Assembly (NCBI RefSeq): GCF_013358405.1
Contig: NZ_CP054836.1
Location: 1,984,001 to 2,048,000, forward strand
Direction of reading: 5' to 3'
Length of the DNA: 64,000 nucleotides
Source of the DNA: Oricola thermophila
GTDB taxonomy: Bacteria > Pseudomonadota > Alphaproteobacteria > Rhizobiales > Rhizobiaceae
Shown: in pieces, positions 9,068 to 16,944 of the stretch
Numbering within the stretch: position 1 is the stretch's first letter
Layout of the letters: every line of letters starts with the position of its first letter
Notes under the pieces: model-generated
The model's database searches: none
Told to the model about the DNA's origin: nothing
The model's input: the letters and a program-made list of their open reading frames with translations, nothing else
Made by a program: the position numbers and the translations under genes

Positions 9068-10434
9068 GCCGCCACGCTCACCCATTCGGTCACCTCTCCC
9101 TGCTGCACGTCCTCGAGCGTGATTTCCCACCGCGACGTGATGCCGCGCCGCGGATGAACGAAGAACAGCGGCTGCGACGGCGTCGAGGGGACGGCGCGCA
9201 GCGCCTTGCCGGCATACTCATCAAACCCCTTCAGCGCGTTCGCCACTATCACGCGCGGCCCCCAGAACATCTGGTGCCAGTGTCCGATAAGCAGGTAGTC
9301 GTAAGATCGGCCGAGACTTTGCGACTGGCCCCGCATCTTGATCTCGCCGCGCGTGATCGGTCCGAGCGCGCCGATTATGCCGTCGCCGCCGCGCACACCG
9401 AGCATGTCGCCATGGGTCGCCAGAAACCGGGTCGAGAATACGCGGAACAAAGCGTCGCCGGACATCGGGATCAGGAACTTCACGCGATCGTCGCCGCGCG
9501 CATCGAACCACCTGGCAACGAGCTGGTAGATCAGCCAGTCGAAATTTGTGTGGACATAACCCTTGTATTCCGGCCGCATGGTGTTGCGTCCGTGGTTGCC
9601 GGGCACGGCCGGGCAGAACACGCGCCCGAACTCGTCCGCCATGCGCGTCAGTGCGCCGCACAGAATGTCGATCACGGACAGCGCCGACGGGATCCTGCCC
9701 TCCTCGTCAGTGCGCAGGAGTTCCGGATGCAGCCCGCCGGAGATGAAATCCCCCATCAGGGGGATCACGATACCGGGATAGTTTCCCGGCCCGTGGTTGT
9801 GGCAGATGTCACACGTCGAGGCCAGCAGCCGATCGATGCGGCGGCGAGCGATATCCGTGTCATAGGCATTCGCGCCGTTCACGTCGTCAGGACACACCTT
9901 TTCGCCGAAATGCCAATCCGACCACATGACCACCGGAACCTCCGGCGTTACCGGGCCTTGGCGGCCGCTGGTCCGTGACTCGGTCAGCCACGCCGGCGGA
10001 ACCGGATCGTGCTTTGCCATCCGGCCCACCAGGGCGAGAATGGCGTCCTGCTCGTTGCCCTCGCGGAGCGCGGCCGTAAGATCCGCCTTCAGCCGTGCCA
10101 CCTCGTCGCGCAGCGCCTGTTCGCGCTGGGCCTGCGTCACCCGGCCGGCCGGATTGTCCGGCGCCCCATCCGACACCTGCGCCCGACGCTCGCTCGCGGC
10201 CTCCCGAACCGGGCCGTCCAGCCCGAGCTCGACCGCCCGGCGATACCGGTGGCGCATCGTGTTTACGGCCACACCGGCCGAGGCGGCCGCCCGGCGGATC
10301 GCCCCGACCGCATCGTTCCGCACCCGCACGCCCGGCGGCGGGTGGCCCTCGCGAACCGCGGCGGCGACGGCTTCGGCCGCCGCGACGAAAAGGGCGCGGT
10401 CGGCTTCGCTGGCAACGAATTTTCCCTTCTTCAT
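9064..10434 (-). CDS. Calcineurin-like metallophosphoesterase with N-terminal helical region
   Basis: A 456-residue protein. The C-terminal two thirds carry the metallophosphoesterase motifs in order: DWHFG (D-x-H), MGDFISGG (GD), PGNHGRN (GNH), THGD and GHWH. The first 140 residues are helical and charged, with a region (VNTMRHRYRRA) that could be a helix-turn-helix of the kind used for DNA recognition. GGAG lies 5 bases before ATG 10434; an ATG at 10452 overlapping the upstream stop is the alternative. It sits between the lysis cassette and the dNMP kinase. A role in nucleic-acid or nucleotide turnover late in infection is inferred. Confidence 0.75.
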   Translation of the reverse strand: MKKGKFVASEADRALFVAAAEAVAAAVREGHPPPGVRVRNDAVGAIRRAAASAGVAVNTMRHRYRRAVELGLDGPVREAASERRAQVSDGAPDNPAGRVTQAQREQALRDEVARLKADLTAALREGNEQDAILALVGRMAKHDPVPPAWLTESRTSGRQGPVTPEVPVVMWSDWHFGEKVCPDDVNGANAYDTDIARRRIDRLLASTCDICHNHGPGNYPGIVIPLMGDFISGGLHPELLRTDEEGRIPSALSVIDILCGALTRMADEFGRVFCPAVPGNHGRNTMRPEYKGYVHTNFDWLIYQLVARWFDARGDDRVKFLIPMSGDALFRVFSTRFLATHGDMLGVRGGDGIIGALGPITRGEIKMRGQSQSLGRSYDYLLIGHWHQMFWGPRVIVANALKGFDEYAGKALRAVPSTPSQPLFFVHPRRGITSRWEITLEDVQQGEVTEWVSVAA

Positions 10435-10448
10435 GGTATCTCCGACAA

Positions 10449-10919
10449 TCATTCCGGTTTGTTGTCGCGGCGGGCTCGGCGGCTCGGCGCCGCCGCCAGA
10501 TCGCGCAAATAGCTGTCCAGCTTCTCCAGCCTGTCGTCGAGTTTCTCGAGCGCGGCGGCGATCCGTTCCTCGACATTGGCAACCGACTGCACGGTCGCGT
10601 AGTTGCGCGCGACCTCGAGCTTGAACTCGGACAACTCGTGCGCGGACTTCGCGCGCACCTGCTCGATGCGCTTGCCCAGCGCCTCGACTTTTTCGGCGTG
10701 GACAGCCAGGGTCTCCGAATGCGTCCGCACCCGGTTGCGGACCGTCACCCAGGCAGCGATGCCTCCGGCCGCCATGACCGCGATGGTGATGATGGCCGTC
10801 AGGTTTACGGTCAGGTCGAAGCGGACACCGCCGGACGGCGCATCGGCGGCGATGGCCAGGGGGGCATGGAGAAAAACGGCGGCAGCGGCCAGTGTCAGGA
10901 AGAGACGGACTATCCTCAT
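10449..10919 (-). CDS. Membrane-anchored coiled-coil protein downstream of the spanins
   Basis: A 156-residue protein. A signal-like segment (FLTLAAAAVFLHAPLAIAA, residues 6-24) is followed by a second membrane span (about 38-58, LTAIITIAVMAAGGIAAW). A long charged coiled coil (about 65-145) comes next, and the C-terminus is basic. The ATG at 10919 overlaps the preceding stop (ATGA). It lies in the lysis cassette and has the topology of an extra inner-membrane spanin-like or lysis-associated protein, but no family is recognised. Confidence 0.6.
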   Translation of the reverse strand: MRIVRLFLTLAAAAVFLHAPLAIAADAPSGGVRFDLTVNLTAIITIAVMAAGGIAAWVTVRNRVRTHSETLAVHAEKVEALGKRIEQVRAKSAHELSEFKLEVARNYATVQSVANVEERIAAALEKLDDRLEKLDSYLRDLAAAPSRRARRDNKPE

Positions 10920-11020
10920 CGCGCATCCCCTTCGCTGCCGGATAGCGCGGACGCGACCCATCGGACCGACAACCTCGCCACCGCCGCCATCGCCAGGATG
11001 AAAACGATCTTGGCCGTCAC
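10916..11020 (-). CDS. Very small membrane protein in the lysis cassette
   Basis: A 34-residue frame beginning with GTG at 11020, which overlaps the o-spanin stop (GTGA), and ending in an ATGA overlap with the next gene. The sequence starts TAKIVFILAMAAVARLSVRW and has a single hydrophobic segment. Precise overlaps on both sides argue that it is translated. A role as a holin partner or antiholin is possible but unproven. Confidence 0.45.
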   Translation of the reverse strand: MTAKIVFILAMAAVARLSVRWVASALSGSEGDAR

Positions 11021-11364
11021 GACGATTCCCCATTGCTTCGCGCGGCCCGCAGCGCGTCGTACCAGGCCGCGCAGCGTATCACCCGGTCGTTCGCACGGCC
11101 GAGAGCGCCGTCGCTCTTCAGCGCGGCCGCATCGAGGCGATCGCCGACCACGACGCCCGACCGCTCGCGCCGGCGGCAATCGGCCGGCAGCGGCGGCAGG
11201 TCGTCTGCGTCCCCCGCCGCGGACACCGCGACGGATGCATCCGCCTGCGAGGCGGCGGCGGCGAGGTAGCGCGCGCTATCGGTTGCGCAGGCGGCCGGCA
11301 AGAACATTGTCGACAACGCAAGCGCCATTGACAGGCGCCGCCAGAAGCTCGGCGATCTGGTCAT
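11017..11364 (-). CDS. Putative o-spanin (Rz1-like lipoprotein)
   Basis: A 115-residue predicted outer-membrane lipoprotein. The signal peptide (WRRLSMALALSTMFLPAAC) ends at lipobox Cys26, with Pro at -3 instead of the usual Leu. The first 89 bases overlap the end of the i-spanin gene in another frame, the classic Rz/Rz1 architecture. O-spanins join the i-spanin across the periplasm and fuse the two membranes at the last step of lysis. It is longer than lambda Rz1. The call rests on context, topology and overlap, not sequence similarity. Confidence 0.65.
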   Translation of the reverse strand: MTRSPSFWRRLSMALALSTMFLPAACATDSARYLAAAASQADASVAVSAAGDADDLPPLPADCRRRERSGVVVGDRLDAAALKSDGALGRANDRVIRCAAWYDALRAARSNGESS

Positions 11365-11716
11365 TCAAATTTTCCCTTTCGGTCTCGGAAGCCGCCAGGG
11401 CGGCGGAGAAACGCTCATTGGCGGCAGCGAGGGCGCGGGCCTTGTCCCGTTCGAGTTCGCGCAGCCGACGTTCGATCCGAGCCATGGCTTGCGCCGCGGC
11501 GAATTCGGCCTCGGCGACGAGCCCGGCTTTCGCCCGCCGCGCCGCGCGGTCAACGCGACCGTCCAGCAGGGCGGCGGCCACCGTGCCGAAGACCGGAATG
11601 TCGCGGGCAGGACCAAGCGGAACCCCCTCGTAGAAAAGAACCGTCGCTGCCAGAACGAAAATGCCGCCAGCGGCGGCATCGAGCATTCGGCGGATGGCGG
11701 CGACGCCAAGGATCAT
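11276..11716 (-). CDS. Putative i-spanin (Rz-like)
   Basis: A 146-residue protein. One N-terminal membrane span (about residues 14-31, AAGGIFVLAATVLFY) is followed by a long charged coiled coil rich in Arg, Glu and Ala (about 55-120), the design of an inner-membrane spanin subunit. ATG 11716 overlaps the endolysin stop by 4 bases, and the o-spanin start lies inside its 3' end. Together with holin and endolysin this makes a complete four-part lysis cassette. The residues after 125 (ACVVDNVLAG) contain a Cys that could form an intermolecular disulphide. Confidence 0.65.
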   Translation of the reverse strand: MILGVAAIRRMLDAAAGGIFVLAATVLFYEGVPLGPARDIPVFGTVAAALLDGRVDRAARRAKAGLVAEAEFAAAQAMARIERRLRELERDKARALAAANERFSAALAASETERENLNDQIAELLAAPVNGACVVDNVLAGRLRNR

Positions 11717-12228
11717 CTCGACAGCCCCTCGACACAAAGCTCGTACTCCCCGATGCGTTCGGCGTCGCCGGTCGTGCGTCGCAGGACGAGGCCGCGAATT
11801 CGCTTGCCGCCGGCCCGGTTGTACCAGGTCATCGCCTCGCAGCTTCCGAGCCAGTCGCTCGACCGCGCCCGACGGGCGGCCGTCGATCGGCAGAACGCGC
11901 CGGTGCCGATGTTCCAGGACAGCGAAATCGCGGAGGCCTGCCAACTGACCGGCGCGGCATCGAACGTCGCGACGCACTTCCGCAACGCCGGCACGAATTC
12001 GCGCGTGATCCGGCGATGCGTCCGCTCGTCGCACCCCGTGTCTGTCTCCACCATGCCGGGCCGGACGTTCTGCGTGTCGCCATCGCAGATGGTCAGGACG
12101 CCAACAATGTCGCGATAGGCGACATATTCGCGCCCCTCCCAGGGCTGGATCAGCGCGGTCGTCGCAACAGCGATCGCGCCGGCAAGGCCTGCTGCGCCCG
12201 CCAGCGCCTTCCTTGCACGCTTGCTCAT
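11713..12228 (-). CDS. SAR-type endolysin (GH24 lysozyme)
   Basis: A 171-residue phage lysozyme that cleaves the glycan strands of peptidoglycan. The catalytic triad has the exact T4-like spacing E-x8-D-x5-T: Glu31, Asp40 and Thr46 in WEGREYVAYRDIVGVLT. The N-terminus (residues 8-27) is an Ala/Gly-rich weakly hydrophobic signal-anchor-release segment, so it is probably Sec-exported, tethered inactive and released when the membrane is depolarised. Several cysteines suggest disulphide control. AAGGAGG lies 7 bases before ATG 12228. Confidence 0.9.
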   Translation of the reverse strand: MSKRARKALAGAAGLAGAIAVATTALIQPWEGREYVAYRDIVGVLTICDGDTQNVRPGMVETDTGCDERTHRRITREFVPALRKCVATFDAAPVSWQASAISLSWNIGTGAFCRSTAARRARSSDWLGSCEAMTWYNRAGGKRIRGLVLRRTTGDAERIGEYELCVEGLSR

Positions 12229-12230
12229 GG

Positions 12231-12440
12231 TCAATCCTCCTTTTGTGCGAGAAGCCGCGCGACGAAAGCCGCGGCGGTGACGATGCCGGATGCGGCGGCG
12301 AATACACCCGGCGGAATGGCGACCGCCTTGCCGACCAGCGGCAAGGCGACCTCGGCGCCGGACAAGACTCCGGCAATGACGATCAGACGGATCGACCAGG
12401 CGCGCCGCAGGACGCGGCGCCAGTCGTTCAAAAGACGCAT
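12231..12440 (-). CDS. Putative holin
   Basis: A 69-residue protein with a basic N-terminus (NDWRRVLRRAW), two hydrophobic segments (about residues 17-36 and 42-62) and a charged tail, the topology of a small class II holin or pinholin. It is directly upstream of the SAR endolysin; its last codons supply the endolysin ribosome-binding site. It would permeabilise or depolarise the inner membrane to release the endolysin. The assignment is by topology and position. Confidence 0.75.
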   Translation of the reverse strand: MRLLNDWRRVLRRAWSIRLIVIAGVLSGAEVALPLVGKAVAIPPGVFAAASGIVTAAAFVARLLAQKED

Positions 12441-12505
12441 GAAAGCTCCCTTCCCGCCGGTCGCCCGGCGCGGTTGCTTGTGTCAGGTGATGTTGAGAGG
12501 TTGCC

Positions 12506-13027
12506 TTACGGCCAGTACTGATCGTCTGCGTAGTCTGCCGGAATGCCGGCCTCGAACGGCGCAGTCGCGTCTTTCATCGCCCAGGAGACGCGCATCGTGG
12601 CTTCGATCCATGCCATGCCGGCATCGACCAGTTCGACCATCTGCGCCGGCGTCAGGTTGTGCGTCACGTTGTCCCTGTCGCGGAGAAGCATGACGGGTTC
12701 TGTCACACCGTCATCGGCCAGCTTTACCGCCCTGGATCTCAATGCTTCGAGGGCGATCTGATCTCGCAGCGTCCCGGTGATCGGGATGCTACCGTATCCT
12801 GCAACCGTCAGCGTCGTTCCCGCCGCAATGCGCCGGTCGCGCTCGGAATTCACGTCTGCGGCGGTAGGCGCGGGCGGCTGGTATGGCTCGATGACGCCTC
12901 CGCCCGCCTCCCATTCCGAGATCATGCGGCGGTGGCGGTTGGCAGGGTCATCCGGGACAGATACCTGCTTGCCGTCAATGACGGCGATGATCGTGCCGGA
13001 CTCGGTGTATGTCGCGCTGTCGATCAT
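12506..13027 (-). CDS. DUF4376-type tail-fibre-associated protein
   Basis: A 173-residue protein. The C-terminal 110 residues (VNSERDRRIAAGTTLTVAGY onward) match the style of DUF4376, which ends phage tail fibres or forms separate fibre-assembly proteins: R-x-R-R-I followed by beta strands and a helical ELVDAGMAWIEATM segment. Its start overlaps the end of the fibre gene region (stop at 13030). GGAG lies 8 bases before ATG 13027. A chaperone or fibre-tip role is inferred. Confidence 0.72.
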   Translation of the reverse strand: MIDSATYTESGTIIAVIDGKQVSVPDDPANRHRRMISEWEAGGGVIEPYQPPAPTAADVNSERDRRIAAGTTLTVAGYGSIPITGTLRDQIALEALRSRAVKLADDGVTEPVMLLRDRDNVTHNLTPAQMVELVDAGMAWIEATMRVSWAMKDATAPFEAGIPADYADDQYWP

Positions 13028-13029
13028 GG

Positions 13030-15369
13030 TCACAACTCCGCATCAGCCGTGAACGTGATTGTTCCAACGAAAACATTGCCGGATGCGCCGCCGGATATCG
13101 AGAAGATCGGTGCAAATCCGTCTGCATCTTCATTGGGGTTAAACAGCGAGTCGATCGTGCCGGAACCGCCGCCAACTCGCGTCCCGGAAACCGTCATTGT
13201 TGGCGAGACGCGCTTTGTGGCCTTGAACCCAACGCGGTTGAACCGACAATACGAAGCATTGTACTGGACATAGATGCCGTTCAGGTTGGTGCCTTCCTCG
13301 TAATACCGCTGGCACAGGAGCAATTCCTGCGCCGGATGGCGCGCATCGAAATCGGTTGGCGTATCGCCCGGCTCCAGAAGCGGCTTCGCGAACGTTCCTC
13401 CGCTAAACCGAACCGTCACATCACTGCCGCCGGTCAGCGTAACCTTGCCCCCATTGGTCACGGCATTGCCATTGACGGTTGCCGTTGCCGTGCCCTCCCA
13501 CGACAGCACGTAATCGCCGGACAGGATTGCCCCGCCATCGATGACCTGTTCGACCCCGCCCGCCGGCGCGACAATTGTCGCGTAGCCGTTGTTGACGGTG
13601 AACGCCATCGACTGGCCGGACACGACGACACGCCAGCGGTCAATTGCGTATTCGTTCGCGCCGGAAGTCGCCGCTCCGCTCGCATAGCCACGCTGGTTGA
13701 TCGTGCCCAGCGGATTGATCAGCAGGTTCCGGCCACCGCCACCGCCACCGCTCGCAAGGGCGGCTATTGCCTGCGCCACGTTTGCCGGCGACATGGAGCG
13801 CGGTGCCGTTTCGGTACCGGCCTCCATCTCGGTTTGCGTGGCCTGCGGGAGATTGCCGCTCGTCAGGACACGCGACCACGGTCCCCAGGTGGTATTGCCG
13901 CGGTACCGCGCCCAAACGGACACGTGCTGTTCGGTGGCGTCAGGGTCACTATTGGAGTATTTGACGGCACGCATGACAGTCCGTATCAGCGGATCGGTGC
14001 TGTGCTGGTTCTCGACGGAAATCGACCAAAATGATGCGGTCTCCGGCGGGAAGGTGCCAGAGTTACCAGCCCCATCGGGATCCACCAACCCTTTGAACCC
14101 GGCACCCGCCTGGTCGATGTCGATGCTGTTATTCACCCCGTCATACAGCAGGCCCGTATACGACAGAGCCGCCGCAAGCGCGTTGGTGAGATTCGCTTCC
14201 GGCACTTCTCCAAGCGCAGTCCACGCATCGGACTGAGTGTCAGCCTCGAAAACACCCTCTCCGACAGTACCAGCGCCTAGATCACCCGGAACAAGCGTGA
14301 CGGCGCCGCTCTTGCCGTTGACGCTCGACACAGCGCCCGTCCCCGCATCGCCTGTGCGCGAGAACATGAGACCGATCGGTGTTTCGTCGGGATACGCGGT
14401 CGCGCCGCCATGATTGGAGACGGTCACCTTGACATAACCCGTCGCATCGGTGACGCCGGTCACATCAAACGTGGTCTGCGCCTCGCTGTCGGGGTCCGTG
14501 ATAGTCAGGGTGCCCTTGACCGCGGACGTGCTGTCATCGAGCGCCAGGAGCCATGCCGAGACGTCGCTCCCGCCACGGTTCGTTTTCGACACGTAGAGTT
14601 CGGTCGCGGCGGAGAGGTCGCTATCGTCGGCCCGGAAGTTGCCGGCGCCCGGATCGGCGTCAGCCGTGGCCGTGTCGAAGGTCATGAATATGCCGGGATC
14701 GGCGCCGTCCACGCCCTGCGGCCCGCGGATCGACCCGGACGGGCTGCCCCACGTGCCGCCGGCCTTGACGTATGTATCGCCCGTATCGGTGTCGAGATAG
14801 GTGTCGCCGTCATTGCCGATGCTGTCGGAAGGCGTGCCCTGCCCGGTATAGTCGAAGCCGTCGCCACGCGGCCCCTGCGGCCCCTGTTGACCGGCCGGGC
14901 CGCGCCAGGCGAACGGGCCGGCCCAATCGCCATTGGTCGCTGACGCCTTGACGTAGACGACCAGATCACCGCTCGCGTCATCAGTTACCGCGAATATGAA
15001 GCCCTGCGGCTCGTCGTCGTAATCGTCGCGCTGGGCCAGCGTTCCGATCGCACCGATATCATCCAGCGCGATGCCTGCGTTGATCCGCGCCACGATATCG
15101 GCCATCTGCCGGTTGGCGATGATGGTGCGCGCAGCCTCCGCGCTGTCGAGCACTATGTCATAGGATGCGTTCGTCGCCGGATCGCCGGTCCACGGGCGGG
15201 TGAGCGTCAGCTCGGTGTCGCTCACCACCTCCTCGATGACGGCTGCATCGGTGCCGACAAACAGGATGCCGCCCGCGACAAGAGCGACCTCCCACGCCGT
15301 GCCGGAGCCGGTTACAGTCGTGCTGCCGTTCGAGACCGTGACGGTCCCGTCCGAATATCTCTGCGTCAT
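13030..15369 (-). CDS. Tail fibre protein with collagen-like repeat
   Basis: A 779-residue structural protein. Residues 1-75 are beta-rich (VSNGSTTVTGSGTAW). A helical segment follows, then collagen-like G-x-y triplets (GPAGQQGPQGPRGDG, about 157-171, and GPQGVDGADPG, about 214-224). A typical fibre motif SSVNGKSGAVTLVPGDLGAG comes next (about 340-360), then a C-terminal receptor-binding-like region after a Gly-rich hinge (SGGGGGGRN). It probably binds the host surface. The mix of modules fits a recombination-prone fibre. Confidence 0.85.
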   Translation of the reverse strand: MTQRYSDGTVTVSNGSTTVTGSGTAWEVALVAGGILFVGTDAAVIEEVVSDTELTLTRPWTGDPATNASYDIVLDSAEAARTIIANRQMADIVARINAGIALDDIGAIGTLAQRDDYDDEPQGFIFAVTDDASGDLVVYVKASATNGDWAGPFAWRGPAGQQGPQGPRGDGFDYTGQGTPSDSIGNDGDTYLDTDTGDTYVKAGGTWGSPSGSIRGPQGVDGADPGIFMTFDTATADADPGAGNFRADDSDLSAATELYVSKTNRGGSDVSAWLLALDDSTSAVKGTLTITDPDSEAQTTFDVTGVTDATGYVKVTVSNHGGATAYPDETPIGLMFSRTGDAGTGAVSSVNGKSGAVTLVPGDLGAGTVGEGVFEADTQSDAWTALGEVPEANLTNALAAALSYTGLLYDGVNNSIDIDQAGAGFKGLVDPDGAGNSGTFPPETASFWSISVENQHSTDPLIRTVMRAVKYSNSDPDATEQHVSVWARYRGNTTWGPWSRVLTSGNLPQATQTEMEAGTETAPRSMSPANVAQAIAALASGGGGGGRNLLINPLGTINQRGYASGAATSGANEYAIDRWRVVVSGQSMAFTVNNGYATIVAPAGGVEQVIDGGAILSGDYVLSWEGTATATVNGNAVTNGGKVTLTGGSDVTVRFSGGTFAKPLLEPGDTPTDFDARHPAQELLLCQRYYEEGTNLNGIYVQYNASYCRFNRVGFKATKRVSPTMTVSGTRVGGGSGTIDSLFNPNEDADGFAPIFSISGGASGNVFVGTITFTADAEL

Positions 15370-15378
15370 GATTTCCCT

Positions 15379-16944
15379 CTAGGTGACTGGAAGGGCCAAG
15401 ATGTAATAGCGGATGCCGACGACCCTCTCTTCGTACTGGACGACGAGGCCGTCACTGCTGGTCCACGTCAGGCGGCTCGGATTTCCGGGCTCCGTGATGA
15501 ACGTGACCTTGGTGTCTTCGATTTTTGCGATGCAACTGTCGGATGACATTTGACCGTGATACTGGTGGCCCTGCGACATGTTCAGCGCGATCATCTTGCG
15601 AGCCATCGGGCCGATGTTGTAATATTCGTTGCTGACGCTTCGATAAACCCGCGCCATCCAGATCGGGTACGGATAGAACTTCCCGCCGGGGTTCGAGAAG
15701 TTGATGACCCTCGTCTTGTTACTCGCGTTGACCGTGACGTAGCCTTCCGCAATCACGGGGCAGTACGGGAACCGGCTATCGACCAGAACGTCCGCGAGGT
15801 TCGGCGTTGCCGCCGATCCGGGCTTCTTGATCTGGATGTATTCCTCACCGTCCGCGACGCCCTTGAACAACACCTTCGACCCGCCGCTGGTCTGCGGCCT
15901 GTCGTCGTATCCGAATGCGATGTATCGGCATATGAGGTTGTATTGCGTCGGGTTCCGAAGAAGCAGATTCCCGTTGTTGACCTTCGACTGAACACCGAGC
16001 GCCCAATTCGAATCCGATCCGCCGCCCTCGTACAGAGGCGGGTGATATGCCGGCGTCCCTGATCGCCAGACGATGTAATCCACGAACAGGTTCGAGCCGT
16101 AGTTTATGCCGCCCGGAAGCGGAATCGTCTCTGTCGAGTTTGCAGAAATCGTCACCTGCCCCGACTTGACGACCTTGAGTGGCGTCTTTGTCGAGTCGAT
16201 CAGCAGTTGGTTCGCGTTTGCCGTGTCCACATCGTAGCCGGGGCGCGCGACCTTTGCTTGCGTCGGCGTGATACTGACGATTTTCTGGCCCGGCGATGGC
16301 GTACCGCTGACCGGGTTCCACGCCCGGTTATCGGCTGGTAGCGGGAGGTGGCAGTAAAGGATCGGATATTGATCGTTGTCCTCCCCATAAGAAGGGGAAC
16401 CAGGGTCGGCAAAGTTAAGCGCCGTCGTCATAATCACCCCGGAATACCCAATTATAAAATTTGAAACGGTACTAAACTTTGATAAAGACCCGTATGTTGT
16501 ATAGTGCCCGGTGAAGATGACGGCCCCGCCCGTGCCCGAAGCCTGTCTCACATAACGGTAGCCAATATTGCCATTCAGCCAACCGCCAGAAGTGAATTTC
16601 TTCGAGATGCAGACATTCGGATAATTATAGCCGAGCGTGTTGTTTATAAGCTCATATGCGTCGTACTGATATGACGGAAAATAACTGACTATATACTGAG
16701 CCGTGTTCTTGTTCGTGCCGGGTGGCCAGAAGCGGTAACTACCATCTCCAATCGACCCAAAATCCCGCGCTTCCTTGGTAAAGATGCTGATCGGCTCGAA
16801 CTGGTTCGGGTTCAGGCTGTCGAAGTGCATCGACCCCCAATCCGAGACGGACAGTTCGTGCGGTTCTGCCGATATGCCGTCACGCAGGATACGCAGCGCG
16901 CTCTGGTTGGCGTTGCTGTCGTGATAGAGCCACATCTTCGGCAT
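15379..16944 (-). CDS. Unrecognised tail-tip or receptor-binding protein
   Basis: A 521-residue protein I cannot place in a family. It has no signal peptide. It is rich in Tyr, Asn, Ser and Gly with alternating hydrophobic residues, so mostly beta. Base composition is clearly more AT-rich than the flanking tail genes, especially 16430-16760. It lies between the tail-tip protein J (1-base junction at 16944) and the collagen-like fibre. Position and composition suggest a recently acquired adhesin or baseplate component. Confidence 0.6.
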   Translation of the reverse strand: MPKMWLYHDSNANQSALRILRDGISAEPHELSVSDWGSMHFDSLNPNQFEPISIFTKEARDFGSIGDGSYRFWPPGTNKNTAQYIVSYFPSYQYDAYELINNTLGYNYPNVCISKKFTSGGWLNGNIGYRYVRQASGTGGAVIFTGHYTTYGSLSKFSTVSNFIIGYSGVIMTTALNFADPGSPSYGEDNDQYPILYCHLPLPADNRAWNPVSGTPSPGQKIVSITPTQAKVARPGYDVDTANANQLLIDSTKTPLKVVKSGQVTISANSTETIPLPGGINYGSNLFVDYIVWRSGTPAYHPPLYEGGGSDSNWALGVQSKVNNGNLLLRNPTQYNLICRYIAFGYDDRPQTSGGSKVLFKGVADGEEYIQIKKPGSAATPNLADVLVDSRFPYCPVIAEGYVTVNASNKTRVINFSNPGGKFYPYPIWMARVYRSVSNEYYNIGPMARKMIALNMSQGHQYHGQMSSDSCIAKIEDTKVTFITEPGNPSRLTWTSSDGLVVQYEERVVGIRYYILALPVT

